Of a stretch of 64,000 bases of DNA, positions 1 through 12,126 are shown piece after piece. Below the pieces are notes generated by a model. The model did no database searches. It saw only the letters and a program-made list of their open reading frames with translations, and was not told where the DNA came from. The first letter of the stretch is position 1. The number at the start of each line of letters is the position of its first letter. The stretch is taken from assembly GCA_945859605.1 (NCBI GenBank), contig OX243822.1, positions 5,576,352 to 5,640,351 on the forward strand. The letters are read 5' to 3'. This DNA comes from Lumbricus rubellus (Eukaryota > Annelida > Clitellata > Crassiclitellata > Lumbricidae). A program made the position numbers and the translations under genes.

Positions 1-2447
1 AGTTGGTGGAATGGTTGTCGTCGTTAGAGGTTTGGTGGTAGTTGGTGGAATGGTTGTTGTTGTCGGGGGTTTGGTGGTAGTAGTTGGTGGAATGGTTGTC
101 GTCGTTGGAGGTTTGGTGGTAGTAGTTGGTGGTATGGTTGTCGTTGTCGGAGGTTTGGTGGTAGTAGTTGGTGGTATGGTTGTCGTTGTCGGAGGTGTGG
201 TGGTAGTTGTTGGTGGAGTGGTTGTCGTCGTTGGAGGTGTTGTGGTAGTTGTTGGTGGAGTGGTTGTCGTCGTTGGAGGTGAGGTGGTAGTTGTTGGTGG
301 AGTGGTTGTCGTCGTTGGAGGTGTGGTGGTAGTTGTTGGTGGAGTTGTGGTTGTCGTTGGAGGTGTGGTGGTAGTTGTTGGTGGAGTGGTGGTCGTCGTT
401 GGAGGTGAGGTGGTAGTTGTTGGTGGAGTGGTGGTCGTCGTTGGAGGTGTGGTGGTAGTTGTTGGTGGAGTTGTGGTTGTCGTTGGAGGTGTGGTGGTAG
501 TTGTTGGCGGAGTGGTTGTCGTCGTTGGAGGTGTGGTGGTAGTTGTTGGTGGAGTGGTGGTCGTCGGCGGAGGTGTGGTGGTAGTTGTTGGTGGAGTGGT
601 GGTCGTCGTTGGAGGTGTGGTGGTAGTTGTTGGTGGAGTTGTGGTTGTCGTTGGAGGTGTGGTGGTAGTTGTTGGTGGAGTGGTGGTTGTCGTTGGAGGT
701 GTGGTGGTAGTTGTTGGTGGAGTGGTGGTCGTCGTTGGAGGTGTTGTGGTAGTTGTTGGTGGAGTGGTTGTCGTCGTTAGTGGTGTTGTAGTAGTTGTTG
801 GTGGAGTGGTGGTCGTCGTTGGAGGTGTTGTGGTAGTTGTTGGTGGAGTGGTGGTCGTCGTTGGAGGTGTTGTGGTAGTCGTTGGTGGAGTGGTGGTTGT
901 CGTTGGAGGTGTGGTGGTAGTAGTTGGTGGAGTGGTGGTTGTCGTTGGAGGTGTTGTGGTGGTTGTTGGTGGAGTGGTGGTTGTCGTTGGAGGTGTGGTG
1001 GTAGTTGTTGGTGGACTGGTGGTTGTGGTTGGAGGTGTTGTGGTAGTTGTTGGTGGAGTGGTGGTCGTCGTTGGAGTAGTCATTATTGTGGTTGGAGTTG
1101 TGACAGATGTCGTCGGAATAATTTTGGTTGTTGTCGGATCAGTGGTGGTGGGTGTAGTTATGGTGGAAGCTGGCGATGTTGTCTTTGTCGTAGGTTGGGT
1201 TGTTACGGTTGCTGGTGTCGTTGCTATTGTTGTGGGCGGGGTTGGAGTGGTTGTTACGGGTGTTTTAGTTGTAGTGCTTGGGATTGTGGTGGATAGTGGT
1301 GTAGTCGTAATTGTGGGCAAGGTTGTGGGTGTGGTTGTCGGCATTGTTGTAGTTGTGGGCTGGGTTGTGGGTGTGGTTGTCGGCATTGTTGTAGTTGTGC
1401 GCTGGGTTGTGGTTGTGGTTGGCGGCAGTGTTGTGGTCGTGGACGGGGTTGTGGTAGTTGTTTGCGGAGTAGTGGTTGTGGTTGGAGGGGTTGAAGTGGT
1501 GGTTTGTGGCGTTGTACTTGTGGTTGCTGGAGTTGTGGTGGTGGTTTGTGGCGTTGTAGTTGTGGTTTGCGGTGTTGAGGTGGTGGTTTGTGGCGTTGTA
1601 GTTGTGGTTGCTGGAGTTGTGGTGGTGGTTTGTGGCGTTGTAGTTGTGGTTTGCGGTGTTGAGGTGGTGGTTTGTGGCGTTGTAGTTGTGGTTTGCGGTG
1701 TTGAGGTGGTGGTTTGTGGCGTTGTAGTTGTGGTTTGCGGTGTTGAGGTGGTAGTTTGAGGCGATGTTGTTGTGGTGGGCGGAGGTGAAGTTGTGGTTTG
1801 TGGTGATGTTGTTGTGGTGGGCGGAGGTGAAGTCGTGGTTTGTGGTGATGTTGTTGTGGTGGGCGGAGGCGAAGTAGTGGTTTGTGGCGATGTTGTTGTG
1901 GTGGGCGGAGGTGAGGTGGTGGTTTGTGGCGATGTTGTTGTGGTGGGCGGAGGTGAAGTCGTGGTTTGTGGTGATGTTGTTGTGGTGGGCGGAGGTGAAG
2001 TGGTGGTTTGTGGCGATGTAGTTGTGGTGGGCGGAGGTGAAGTTGTGGTTTGTGGCGATGTTGTTGTGGTGGGCGGAGGTGAAGTGGTGGTGTGTGGCGA
2101 TGTTGTTGTGGTGGGTGGAGGTGAAGTGGTGGTTTGTGTCGATGTTGTTGTGGTGGGCGGAGGAGAAGTGGTGGTTTGTGGCGATGTTGTTGTGGTGGGC
2201 GGAGGTGAGGTGGTGGTTTGTGGCGATGTTGTTGTGGTGGGCGGAGGTGAAGTCGTGGTTTGTGGTGATGTTGTTGTGGTGGGCGGAGGTGAAGTGGTGG
2301 TTTGTGGCGATGTTGTTGTGGTGGGCGGAGGTGAAGTCGTGGTTTGCGGCGTTGTCGTAGTCGTTGGTCGGGGTGTCGTTGTCGTGTAAGTTGCTGTTGG
2401 TGGTGGCGTTGCCGTAGACGTTGATGATGATGTTGGAGTTGCGTTAC
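1..2447 (-). CDS. Mucin-like Pro/Thr-rich exon, partial
   Basis: Read on the minus strand, with codons ending on plus positions 1, 4, 7 and so on, this stretch has no stop codon over about 815 codons. It codes an O-glycosylation-type repeat. Nearest the left edge (about 1-1080) the unit is 42 bp, giving PPTTTTTPPTTTTT. At 1770-2345 a second 42-bp unit gives TSPPPTTTTSPQTT, about 14 copies. Between them is a degenerate stretch. The exon start is set at 2447, just after a minus-strand acceptor (pyrimidine-rich, ...gtgttgtAG). The first residues are non-repetitive (NATPTSSSTSTATPPP). The other end lies beyond the window. Such PTS domains are typical of secreted or membrane mucins; the rest of the gene is not seen. 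The plus-strand reading is only Val/Gly repeats and is rejected. Confidence 0.72.
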
Positions 2448-2824
2448 CTACAACACACAGATAGCATTTTAGTATTCTGTTATCTCTTCACCTTTATCAG
2501 TTGTGCCTGTTTGTGTTTTTTGTGTTTTTTTATGTAATGCAACTGCTGACTTCGTCTATTGTGCGTATAATTGTTATTCTTTTGTTTATGTTATAATTCT
2601 TTCCCCAATAAGAATCTTACATTTTGGATTCTTAAGTAATTTTCCACAGTGGCTTGACTTGATTTCTGTATGATCGTGTGCGGCAAAACATTAGGCTATC
2701 TTTTCTTGTGTCGCCTGGTTTGTTGTGTCAAAGTTGCCTATAATAATTCTGTTGAGATATGGGTTTGACAGGCCTACTGAATTTGCAAGCAGATTACTAA
2801 TGTAGAGCCGTTCCTTCTCAGTGG
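2448..2824. other. No gene seen; presumed intron
   Basis: AT-rich sequence directly upstream (minus sense) of the mucin-like exon. It holds the acceptor at 2448-2449 and otherwise nothing recognisable. Confidence 0.4.
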
Positions 2825-3062
2825 TCTTATTGGTCCAACAACGTAGAACGGACTTTCCTTATTTATTTACTTATTTATTTATGTATGCTATTTTACGTAG
2901 AGCATCAAGAAGGTTGTCTACTGAGAGGCTATAATGTGACACCTCCTAGACTGTTCTCAGTTTCACCAACTGTGGAAGACTGCTCTTTTTCGCGTGGCCT
3001 GGGTCGGGAGCGCCTCTGTGTAGCGATCTTGGAGGGGCGCTATAAATATATGCCAGATTTTT
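2825..3062 (+). mobile_element. L2-like LINE 3' end fragment
   Basis: Contains a decayed C-terminal reverse-transcriptase-ORF remnant (a tggtccaacaacgtagaa stretch, like the GPTTWN segment of copies elsewhere) and then the family tail GGGAGCGCCTCTG...GGGGCGCTATAAATA. The tail hairpin arms are AGCGCC and GGCGCT. Confidence 0.7.
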
Positions 3063-3261
3063 GGTCTCCTGCTCCAAGGCACACCCACCACGACGCTACC
3101 GCGCCCCTCAAATATGAGGCTGACCTTAATCTGCTTCCAAATTAATAGACAAACTCATCACTGGCGCCACTCTGTGGAAGCTTTTGTAAATAAGTGATGG
3201 TGGGTGGAGGCGAAGTGGTGGTTTGTGGCGATGTTGTTGTGGAGTTGAAGTGATGCACACA

Positions 3262-3397
3262 TACAACAAGGTTTTACACCCTGGTACTCTACCAGGATCG
3301 TTCCTTACGAGACTTAAAACTGTTCTTTTTAGACGCGCTGTAGTCGGGAGCGCCTCTGAGTAGTTTCTTTTACTTGAAGGAGCGCTATATAATGTCC
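3262..3397 (+). mobile_element. L2-like LINE 3' tail
   Basis: Starts near acaaggttttacaccctgg and contains gagacttaaaactgttcttttt. It ends in the conserved tail gggagcgcctctgagtag...gaaggagcgctatata, followed directly by a (TGAA)n tract, as expected for a LINE that ends in a microsatellite. Confidence 0.75.
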
Positions 3398-3461
3398 GAA
3401 TGAATGAATGAATGAATGAATGAATGAATGAATGAATGAATGAATGAATGAATGAATGAAA
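3397..3461 (+). repeat. (TGAA)n microsatellite
   Basis: About 15 perfect TGAA units at the 3' end of the LINE tail before it. Confidence 0.9.
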
Positions 3462-3659
3462 AATACTGTGAAGCGTCTTACTTGCTATCAACAGCAACAG
3501 CATGCCGAAATAGATGTTGCGATTCTTTCGGCCCATGTTGGCTGTGTCTAACAGCCTACAACAGAAAAACACACTGAGCTTCACATTTAATGCAACACAA
3601 TCAGAGCTACATATGATATATCTAGATATCTTTAAAAGAACTTTCAAGCAATACAGTAT

Positions 3660-3900
3660 AACTATGAAACACGGTAGCCGATTGGCTCGTGCTTTGGCAG
3701 TGCCAGTGCCAAGCTTGAATAAAGGAGGAGGGCGACGATAATGGTCTTTGATATCACACGCTGTCGTTAAACCGCAACAAAACCGGTTGGCTAAACTCCG
3801 CCACTGCTCGCACTCTCGCAGTGCCAGTCCCAAGCCTGGATAAAGGAGGAGGGCGACGCTAATGACCTTTGTTATCACACAATGTCGTTACACTGTAAAA
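3660..3900 (+). repeat. Two tandem copies of a hairpin-ended repeat
   Basis: Two roughly 125-bp units, each with gtgccaag...ataaaggaggagggcgacg followed by taatg..ctttg.tatcacac and tgtcgtta. The ends CGAC...GTCG can pair. The same 3' segment ends the tRNA-derived SINE at 4413-4612. Further copies lie at 5465-5720 (minus) and 12730-12860 (plus). An apparent 250-aa minus-strand reading frame across this region (3126-3878) is repeat-derived and not called. Confidence 0.7.
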
Positions 3901-4412
3901 CAACCGACTGGCTATTCCAAACGCATTCAAGTATGAATGGCAAACTACATGTAGATAGTTAAAACTTAAACATCAAGGATATCCTGGCAATTAGAACCGT
4001 CGCCTTACTAGAGACGCAAGGAAACTTTAAAGCCGATATATCAGACAACCAAACCTCCACGACTTCCATGTCACGATACATTTTTTTTATCAGCGACCGT
4101 CCCGAATAGAGGGGGTTGAGATTATGTAAGAGCAGGTACATGATTTGTAATTTGACACAGGCCATTGCCGTGCTGGTGCCGTGGGTCAGTTGAGAGAACT
4201 TTCGGATCGTGCAACATAATAACTACAAAGTCTTATTATTAAGCATATTGCACTTGGAGGCATTATATAATAACACGTGCTCATGCTCACAGATCAAGGT
4301 TGCGCGGTGTAAAGCTAATCGCCAATAAACAAACGAATGATTGGGCAGATACACACATACAACAAGGTTCTATTGAAAAGCCTGTGTAGGCCTATGTGTC
4401 GGTAAGGGTTAG

Positions 4413-4612
4413 AGATCATGCGTGGCCGAGTGGGTTGTAGTCCGCTCGCCACGCCGGCGGCCTGGGTTCGATTCCCGGTCAGAGATTAAGTTCTCGGAAC
4501 TTTACTGCGGGTGGCTCGGTCGCAATATAAACGTGGAGTGTGAGGTTGTACTCTGCCTCCGACACTAATCATCTTCGATATGAAACAGTGTCGTTAAGCT
4601 CGAATACAACAA
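4413..4612 (+). mobile_element. tRNA-derived SINE, family A
   Basis: Begins with a tRNA-like head: an A-box-like TGGCCGAGTGG and a B box GGTTCGATTCC 45 bp later, of Ser/Leu-tRNA type. A body follows, then a 3' hairpin CGACACT...AGTGTCG. It is flanked by imperfect 14-bp target duplications, TCGGTAAGGGTTAG (4399-4412) and TCGGTAAAGGTTAG (4613-4626), 13 of 14 matching. A second copy lies at 18874-19078 on the minus strand. Confidence 0.9.
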
Positions 4613-4626
4613 TCGGTAAAGGTTAG

Positions 4627-5464
4627 TGTAACAGTATCGTTAGATACTGTTCAAAAATACTGTATTTGCGAGTTGCTCATACCGCAATTAGCCTATGCCG
4701 TGGAAGGTCCCAGTCATCTCTTTCACCGTTCATAGCCTAAAGTCCTAAACCCTCCCAACGATAGCGAGCGTCTGCGTAGAGCCTACTCAGCATTTTTTAG
4801 CGCTTGTGAAATGTCATTTTTAAATAATCTTTCTGCTCCGGGCGCTAATTAGCCTATTCGAACCCGTAACAATCGGGTTGACAGTCGGGAAAGCTGAGCA
4901 CAAGAACAAACCGTGCAACTTAAAAATTTACTTTTAAAAAGTATCACTTATCGACGATTGAGATTTGAAAACAAACGCGCAATGGCGTCCGCAGACTCCG
5001 CATCTTTGTTCCGCACCCAAAGACCAATAAATTATTATTATAGTTACCACAGGATTGGAAATTCTTTATTGTTAGGCTACAATTGAAATGAAGCCCTCTT
5101 GCGGACCGGACAGGAAGATATCCATTTATGACGAAAAATTAGCAATCATAAAGCTATTACCACAGTATGTTATCTATACTGTGGCGCTATCGAAAAGTGA
5201 TGCTTACTCAAATAGCCTACGTTAACCCTGTAATGCCGGAGGGTATAGGATTTCCCATAATATTTACTACCATCTCGGCATCAAAGGGTTTTAAAGTTTA
5301 TCGTTTCATGAAGGTGGCATTGGATAACTGTAGTCTGTTACACACTGGCACTAGGGGGGAAAGACCATTGTCCTGTGATTGGAAGTATTTGCCATAGATG
5401 ATGAGAAAGAAAAGAAGGATTTGTGCAGTTATAAAAATTCCTTAAAAACAACCCTGTATTCAGC
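4627..5464. other. No gene seen
   Basis: AT-rich unique-looking sequence. A 76-codon frame at 5167-5397 has no recognisable features. Confidence 0.4.
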
Positions 5465-5720
5465 CCATATTTTTGTATTATATTTTTGACTAATAGTGCC
5501 GCCCTCCTCCTTTAGCCAGAATACGGACTGGCACCACCAGACTACATGGAGCGGCAGAGCCTACATTCAAGTCAGCAGTAGGCTACTATGTTACTGTCAT
5601 TGATTAATTAATGTTTAACTTTGACGCCACTATGTCGTAGCAAAGGTCATTGGCGTCGCCCTCCTCGTTTGCCCAGTATTTGGACTAGCACTTCTGGAGT
5701 ATACGGTGCGTGACGGAGGC
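5465..5720 (-). repeat. Two copies of the hairpin-ended repeat, minus strand
   Basis: Reverse-oriented relatives of the 3660-3900 repeat: gccgccctcctccttt...ggactggcacc and gtcgccctcctcgttt...ggactagcac, again as a pair. Confidence 0.6.
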
Positions 5721-5814
5721 GATCAGTCTAAGTCTCTAAGAGCGGTTCAATTGAACAAACTATCTGGACCTGCATGACTCGGTTTGGGGGTCAAAGTTGC
5801 AAGGTCGGCATGTT

Positions 5815-5950
5815 TTTTTGTATGTGCACTTGTTATAGCGCCCCTTCAAGCTCTCTCTACTCAGAGGCGCTCCCGAATGCAGAGCGGACACTGCATCGGA
5901 GTTTCACGCCGAAGCGCTGAGCAATTGTGAGTGAAGGACTTGCCCAAGGT
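5815..5950 (-). mobile_element. SINE family B, 3' part only
   Basis: Minus-strand 3' part of the common SINE (tail tatagcgccccttcaagc...cagaggcgctcccg, then ttcacgccgaagcgctgagc, then gtgaaggacttgcccaagg). The tRNA-like head is missing, a 5' truncation typical of retroposition. Confidence 0.85.
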
Positions 5951-6380
5951 AGACCTAGATAGATGGGTCAAAGGCTAGAAGGCATTGGTAGGCTATATAT
6001 CCAACGAGAAGGACGATTAAGTTTACACAAGGATGATAAAAATCGGACGACGAATACCTATTTCGTGGTGTAGTAGTAGTAGCCTAGTAGTAGTAGCCTA
6101 CTTAATAGTTTCTCAAGTGGTGGCTACGCATTCGCCTGAGCCGCAAGAGGTGGCCATGTACTCGGAACAGTTGCAAACAGATGTGTAGGCTATCACAGTC
6201 ACAGGTGGCCGCTAATCATAATAATATAGTAGCCTGCAAGTCATATTTCGTCTATTTTTATTGTATCTAGGTTTATTGAATCGGGTGAAGTGGACTATAG
6301 AGAAGAAATTGGGTTCACCTAGTGATAAATGGAGCAGCCCATTAAAAAAGACGGTGAAACCATGAATGTAGGCCTACATG

Positions 6381-6649
6381 CATGGGCGGAGACTTGGGGG
6401 GGGGGGAACGAGTGGCGCCAAAAGAAGGACGCGAGATGTAGGGCTGACGTATGGCTGAGTCGCCAACGAAATGAAAAAGATTTCTGACGACGTTTTTCCA
6501 GGAAAAATACCAATTTTTCCGTAAAAAAGTTGATGTTGATGACCTTTTTTAGTCGTAACGCTCAACTATTGGAAGGACAAATACATGGGCCATTCCCCCA
6601 ACACATTCATTGAGGGGGACCGTCCCTGTCCCCCAAGTCTCCGCCCATG
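6381..6649. mobile_element. hAT-type MITE, CATGGGCGGAG family
   Basis: Terminal inverted repeats CATGGGCGGAGACTTGGGGG at the left and its complement at the right (CCCCCAAGTCTCCGCCCATG). Flanking 8-mers cctacatg and tgtgcatg agree at 5 of 8, so the target duplication is decayed. Too short to code a transposase. Confidence 0.8.
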
Positions 6650-8729
6650 TGTGCATGCAATGACCAAGTTTCGTGGAATATATACAATGTAGTCTTCCAT
6701 GACATTAATTTTGCGCGTTGTTGAAAATCCAGCCCTATGTATCAAGCATTCTTAAAACTTAGCCCACTTTAAAAAAAAGTTCAACAAGTTTTATCGGAGT
6801 TGTCTCGTCTCGAGTAAATTGTTATTCATGAGAAACGATAGACCTAATTTGTTGTCAGAACAAACGTTCAATAACAAAGGCTGCGAAAGCCATGTATGCT
6901 TAATTACTAAGCGACGTGACAGCGTTTTCAAATCAGGTTGCCGGCCTAAATAAGCCTACGTTTGCAGTGAACGAACACACGCTGTTTGTGTAGAAATGTT
7001 GTTCTTTTGCAGATTGTGAGTTATCGCAATGTAGGCCGTAGCTATGGGGTGTTTTGGGTGTTTAGTCACCACCACCAGTCCACCACCACCCAAAATGAAG
7101 CTGTGCTGTCGTGAAATAATGAAATAATGCATTTAGGCCTACTAACACAATCCTATGTAAGGACTAAGGGGATTTTATTTTGAAGCTCTTATTTCCATCC
7201 GATAGTTTACAATAGATTAAATCATCCTCTAAACACCTTAATCTGTTGGTTCGGTTGCTTGTCGGCTTGCCCAAAGTCGATTAAACATCCACCCACCCCA
7301 TGAATGAAATCCTGGCTATAGGCCTGCGGCTACTATACAGTCTCGTCAACAGAATTATGGCGATTTTAGTCAATTATTAGCCTACTTCGGCATATGCCTA
7401 TCATATTAAATTTTAAAATTAAATTAATCGTTAACTTTTCGTGCATAATTTTATAAATTTCTAGTCTTGGCCTCTGAAAGTCGCCGGGCCTCTGGGAATT
7501 CCTCCTCTATCTATTCTCGGCGACCCTGCGAATGGACATAGTGCTGCCCGCATTATTTTTGTGCTTGTATGTGCATCGCATTCTCACAGTCTAAGCGGCA
7601 GCAATCTTTTCACTGAGCAGCAAGACTTATTGACTGATTGTAGAATTCTTCGCGCCGCTCATATCAGACCTACGAGAGCTGAAGCAGAGTTGCCACTGGT
7701 TTTTTCATTCGCTATTGCTTAACATCTTGTCAAACGCTGGAGAAGCCTGTTGAGACAGCTGTCTGTCATCTCTTGATTATTCTGAAGTGTCTCATAGCAT
7801 CAAGATATCCGTCGCATTACTATTCATGCATCTCGTTTGTTTTCATACTTCAAATCTAATTATAAAATTAGCAAATGCGTCTCACAGTAAGCTGAAGGCA
7901 TACCACAGTTACCAGGTCAAGATGAATAATTTTTGTCAGCCTAAGACGTTAGTAACAGCCTCAAAGCACCGACGCAAAAAGTAATCAGTGTCATCAATCA
8001 AGTTTCGAGAAGAAAAACTTAGTGAAAAAAAGAAGTAGGGCCTAGGTAAGTACAATATGGCTGCTTCTATTTGGCACCGAAGTAAGAATTTATCGCGAGC
8101 ATGAAAAATGCTCCAACAACAATTTAATCATCAATCGGCATGGTATCGGTGGCATATTGCCAAATCTTGAAAAAATCCGAATGCTGACGCTAATCGGTGT
8201 GGAGGTCGCGACAGGCCTACTCTATAAGTTAGGCATCCGAGGAAATGGGGTTCATTGAAGTTTTGAGGATTAGAAGCAACCGGAGAAATGCTAGGAAATA
8301 TCAAGATTCCAGGGTCCAGAGCCTGAGAAAATTCTGAGGAAAAAGCTTTGCGCTTCCAGTTGTAACAGTACAGGCGCCCATATATATAGGCCTAAGGGTT
8401 GCCTACGGTTGCTCTCAATGCTCTGTAGTGTACAGTAGTTCGTCGGGATTCGAAACCCTGCCAGAAATTTGGTTCGAGGTTTCTTCTCCACCTAGTCTTT
8501 CTCAGGATATCATAAAAGTCATATTTTCGTACCACAACCCCACATGGATCCGAGTCAGGACCCTCGGTTATTTTTCCACTATTCTTATAGGCCTCCTGTG
8601 ATTTCAATTAGCACTAGTCTTTCAGTCAGGGCTAGAAAGTGAAGAAATCACGATCGCCATATCAGTGTCTACCCAACCATCGACTTTCTGAAATTTCCGA
8701 TAATTAATATAATTTAAATGGTGACTTAC
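6650..8729. other. No gene recognised
   Basis: About 2 kb with only short open frames (such as 7787-7984) and no family features. Several TAGGCCTA octamers. The right end is the presumed intron following the exon at 8730-8924. Confidence 0.4.
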
Positions 8730-8924
8730 CAGCCGCATGGGCTGCGTTTTCGATGCACGAAAACCTAAGTCCAAACTTTTCGATTTCCCGATCAAAAGTT
8801 TCGTCGAACTATCCCGACGATTTCTTTGGCTCCCAGCTTCTTCTTCTATTTCCAGCGACTTTCTCACTTTCTTGTCGTATTTTCTTCTTAGTATTATTTC
8901 GCGAATAATCTTTCGAAAAACTTT
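8730..8924 (-). CDS. Orphan internal exon, unrecognised basic protein segment
   Basis: A 195-nt exon candidate on the minus strand bounded by a good acceptor (ggttcttttcAG at 8926-8925) and a near-perfect donor (CTG|GTAAGTC at 8729). It is open in phase 0 across all 65 codons. The peptide starts KVFRKIIREIILRRKY, is very basic, has an EIEEE patch, and ends ASKTQPMRL. It could be a cytoplasmic loop or tail of a membrane receptor, but I do not recognise a family. A weaker upstream exon candidate (about 9327-9430, minus) ends ...YIWAYVVPCLM before GTAGGTC and has a membrane-like stretch. Together they could belong to a receptor gene, which is inference only. Confidence 0.45.
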
Positions 8925-9720
8925 CTGAAAAGAACCGAAAATGACCTGCTCTCTTTACGAATCCCTTCGTGTGTACTGCAAACAGAACCGACGTAGACCC
9001 GTGGTGGGTAGGGTATACACATAGGCGTAACCTGTCGAAAAAGATGCGTCACTAAGCCAACGACTATACCGAGTTAAGAAACCCAACGATGCGTATAGAC
9101 AGGCCTGATAGGTCTTCAAGTAGTTTTAATGTCATAGGCATGCACTGTGTGATATTGAGAAGACGCTGCTTAGTCCTGCTTGGCGGACTGACTATTCAGA
9201 GCTGAGGATTTTCATTTGCACAGTGACCTGTGTCGGTTGCGGACACGCTTGACGGGATGAATTTTTTGGGTCATCGCGGTTGATCAAGTGCGTGACATCT
9301 ACGCTCAGCCATAGACCTACCATCAAACAGGGAACCACGTAGGCCCATATATACGAATAAGAATATTGTATGAACGAAAGTTGTATTGTATTCAAGTATA
9401 TTCTGGTCCATATCATTCTGATGACAGCTTTCGTACGTATACGCACAAAAGAAGCAATAAAACAGACAAAAATAGTAGCCTACTTGGTAGTTGAAGTAGG
9501 TCTAGTTACTCCAATAAAATTATTAGTCTACAAACGTTAGTTGCTAACTCATTTGCTGGCTTCTCTCGAATTCTGATAAAATGGTCATTAAATTATGTGC
9601 CAATATGCCGTGAATTTTAATCAACGAATCAATCAATAAATCGATTGATTAATTAATCAATCGGACATCGATGCCACTACATGTACATTAATTTTATTTA
9701 GCCTAGGCCTACTATAATTA
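8925..9720. other. No firm gene
   Basis: Holds the weak minus-strand exon candidate near 9327-9430 described with the 8730-8924 exon. Nothing else recognised. Confidence 0.35.
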
Positions 9721-9795
9721 TTTGGTAGCCCAGTGGTATAGTGCGATCGCCTTGCAACATGGAGAGATATGGTTTCGATTCTCTGAGACAGTTAG
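9721..9795 (+). mobile_element. Decayed tRNA-like SINE head
   Basis: GGTAGCCCAGTGGTATAG resembles a tRNA D-arm/A box, and GGTTTCGATTCT, about 40 bp on, resembles a B box. No tRNA fold closes well, so a SINE head is more likely than a tRNA gene. Confidence 0.5.
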
Positions 9796-9839
9796 GCTAC
9801 TCCGCTAAGTACTGCGTAATGCGTATGGAGGTATACTGA

Positions 9840-10290
9840 CACTTATCAGTCCATTCATTCAGTCAGTCATTTTTTCATTCATCCATTCATTTAGTCAGTC
9901 ATTTTTTCATTCATTCGTGTCAGTCAGTCAGTCATTTTTTCATTCATCCACTCATTCAGTCAGTCATTTTTTCATTCATCCACTCATTCATTCAGTCATT
10001 TTTTATTCATTCACTCATTTAGTCAGTCATTTTTCATTCATTTGTGTCAACCAGTGAGTGAATAAGTTTTTCATTCATTCAATCAGTCAGTCAGTTTTTC
10101 AGTCGTTCATTCAATCATTCAGTCGGTTTTTCAATCAGTCAATCTAGCAATTATTCAGTCAGTCATTAATTCAGTCAGCAAGTATGTCAGTCACCAAACC
10201 AGTCAAACTCAGTCAGTCGGTAATCAACTTAGTTGGTCAACTGTTTGTTTAGTTACACAGTCAATCAGTCTATGCAAATTAATTTTTTTG
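9840..10290 (+). repeat. CATT/CAGT-rich tandem repeat
   Basis: Irregular array built on ATTCAGTCAGTCATTTTTTC, with unit variants of about 30-40 bp that decay to the right into CAGT-rich sequence. Confidence 0.85.
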
Positions 10291-12126
10291 AAGTAGCCTA
10301 CTCAGCAAATTCGCTGCCTGCGCCATCACCTTACATCACGACAGATCGCTAAGAGCACACAGTTCATTAGTCACCAGTCAGAGGTCGGATAACCGGAAGA
10401 GTCACCGCTGGCCGGCTCCCGCACACCCGTATAGCCCGACAGAAGATGCCTTTCCAGCAAAAAGCGGTCAATGGATGTCAATCCTGTAATAACACTCCCG
10501 TTTGGGGATTTTGGCCAGAGCAACGGAGTGCAGTATTCACGTGAGAGTATTAACGAATTTCTAGCAGAATGGTAATCGTGATCTCCAAAGTATAAGGCGC
10601 AACTCGAAAACCAAGTTCAGGGTCCAGGGAACCGGTTTATTCACGAGAGTTGTGATAATCAGATGGTCTGTCCAAAAGTTTATATAGCCGAATGGAGTCC
10701 AAGTCCGGTTGCCAGATGTTCAGAAGTAGGGGCAGAGTGACTTGCTGTTGATTTCGTTCAAGATTGGAAGGTGACCAATTTGTCTTCTGCATTTCTCTCA
10801 TTTTCCGCTAGTCCTCCATCCTTTCCAGTCAACCACCATCATCTTCCTCATGCTCCTCTATCCATCACTTCTAGGACTTTTCATTCGAAACAAAAGTCCC
10901 ATCTCTTTAGGTACTCTTACCCGGGCGGTAATGCCGCAGGTGAATGCAGATTTGCAGAGGCCGCATAGAAATCAGCAAGCTGCTCTTGTTAAACTACATA
11001 TAACTATATATGTATATATATACTTTATATAGGGAGAGTGAATGAGTGAGTGAGAGAGCGACAGAGACAGAGATAGACACACAGAGAGGTACTCATAAAA
11101 GCCATGCAGGAAGCCAAGATGACATTTTCTTTTCCTTGCTTATAAAATCGCTCTGTCGCGCATAAAATTTTCACACAGAACAGACATTTTTCATATAATA
11201 TATAAAGTGCTCACACACATATATCAATGAATAGGCAGGCTTGTGCACATATCGTTGCATATATAAACACGTATTATTCATACAAGCATGTATTATTGTG
11301 TACATTATATTTTCGCTTCCATCGGCATGTGTTGACGAGTCGACCAAATCGTAATTCTAAAGTGTTTGCGCAATTATTCTACAGGGATCCATGGCTCTGC
11401 ATACATGTATATTGGCGTGTCTCTCACGCGTTCTGTCTGTGAAATCCGCTAAAAAAAGTAGGGTTATAGTACGCTCCTAATAGCACCGCTGTTTTCAGCC
11501 ATGCAGTAGATCTGTACGAGGCGTTGCCTGCTCCTAAACTCGCGGTCCATCAACATTGCCGGTCGTGCACCATAATTAAACCAACGGAGCGGCACGGTTT
11601 GCATTGTAAGTCGGCTGACAAGCGTAGCTATGGGTCCCTTTCAATTCTTCGAACCGTCTTGCTTTGGATTTCACCGAGTGCTCGCATGCTTTCGGTAGGC
11701 TGGGCCGTGCGCTATAATTTTTATGAGAATTATTACCGCCTAAGGAATTGTAAAGCTTATAGAGGAACTGGCTGTCGAGACTGCAAAAATAATCTGATAT
11801 GCTTATAAATACGACAATTATTATTATTATAGTGCATGCGTGAGAGAAGAAAATAATCTCAGAGGCTCCAAGGCACAGAACATGAGTTCGACGGGCTACG
11901 TTAAAAATATTTATCTATAACCCACTGTTACCCTGCAGAGCCAGATAGAATAAGACTATTGTTGAAATTTCTTAGATCGTTTGCGGTACTGCGCACTGCA
12001 TAGCTGAAGGCTAGGCCTATACCTTGTATGCTATGAGCACCTCACGCAAATAATTATAGTTAGGCCACGCAATGTATAAGTGCAGGGTTGTATAATTATA
12101 TACTGTATTATTAATGGTGGTATGTA
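10291..12126. other. No gene recognised
   Basis: Several short open frames (10771-10968, 11227-11442, 11524-11808) without domains, signal peptides or convincing splice sites. Confidence 0.4.

Noticed and set aside
11..2389. Plus-strand Val/Gly-rich open frames of 582 and 205 codons
   Set aside because: Pure products of the repeat; the minus strand reads a sensible mucin-type protein in one register.
3126..3878. 250-codon minus-strand frame starting MITKVISVALLLYPGLGLAL
   Set aside because: The signal-peptide-like start lies in a dispersed repeat (also at 12686-12922) and the rest crosses LINE tail and (TGAA)n.
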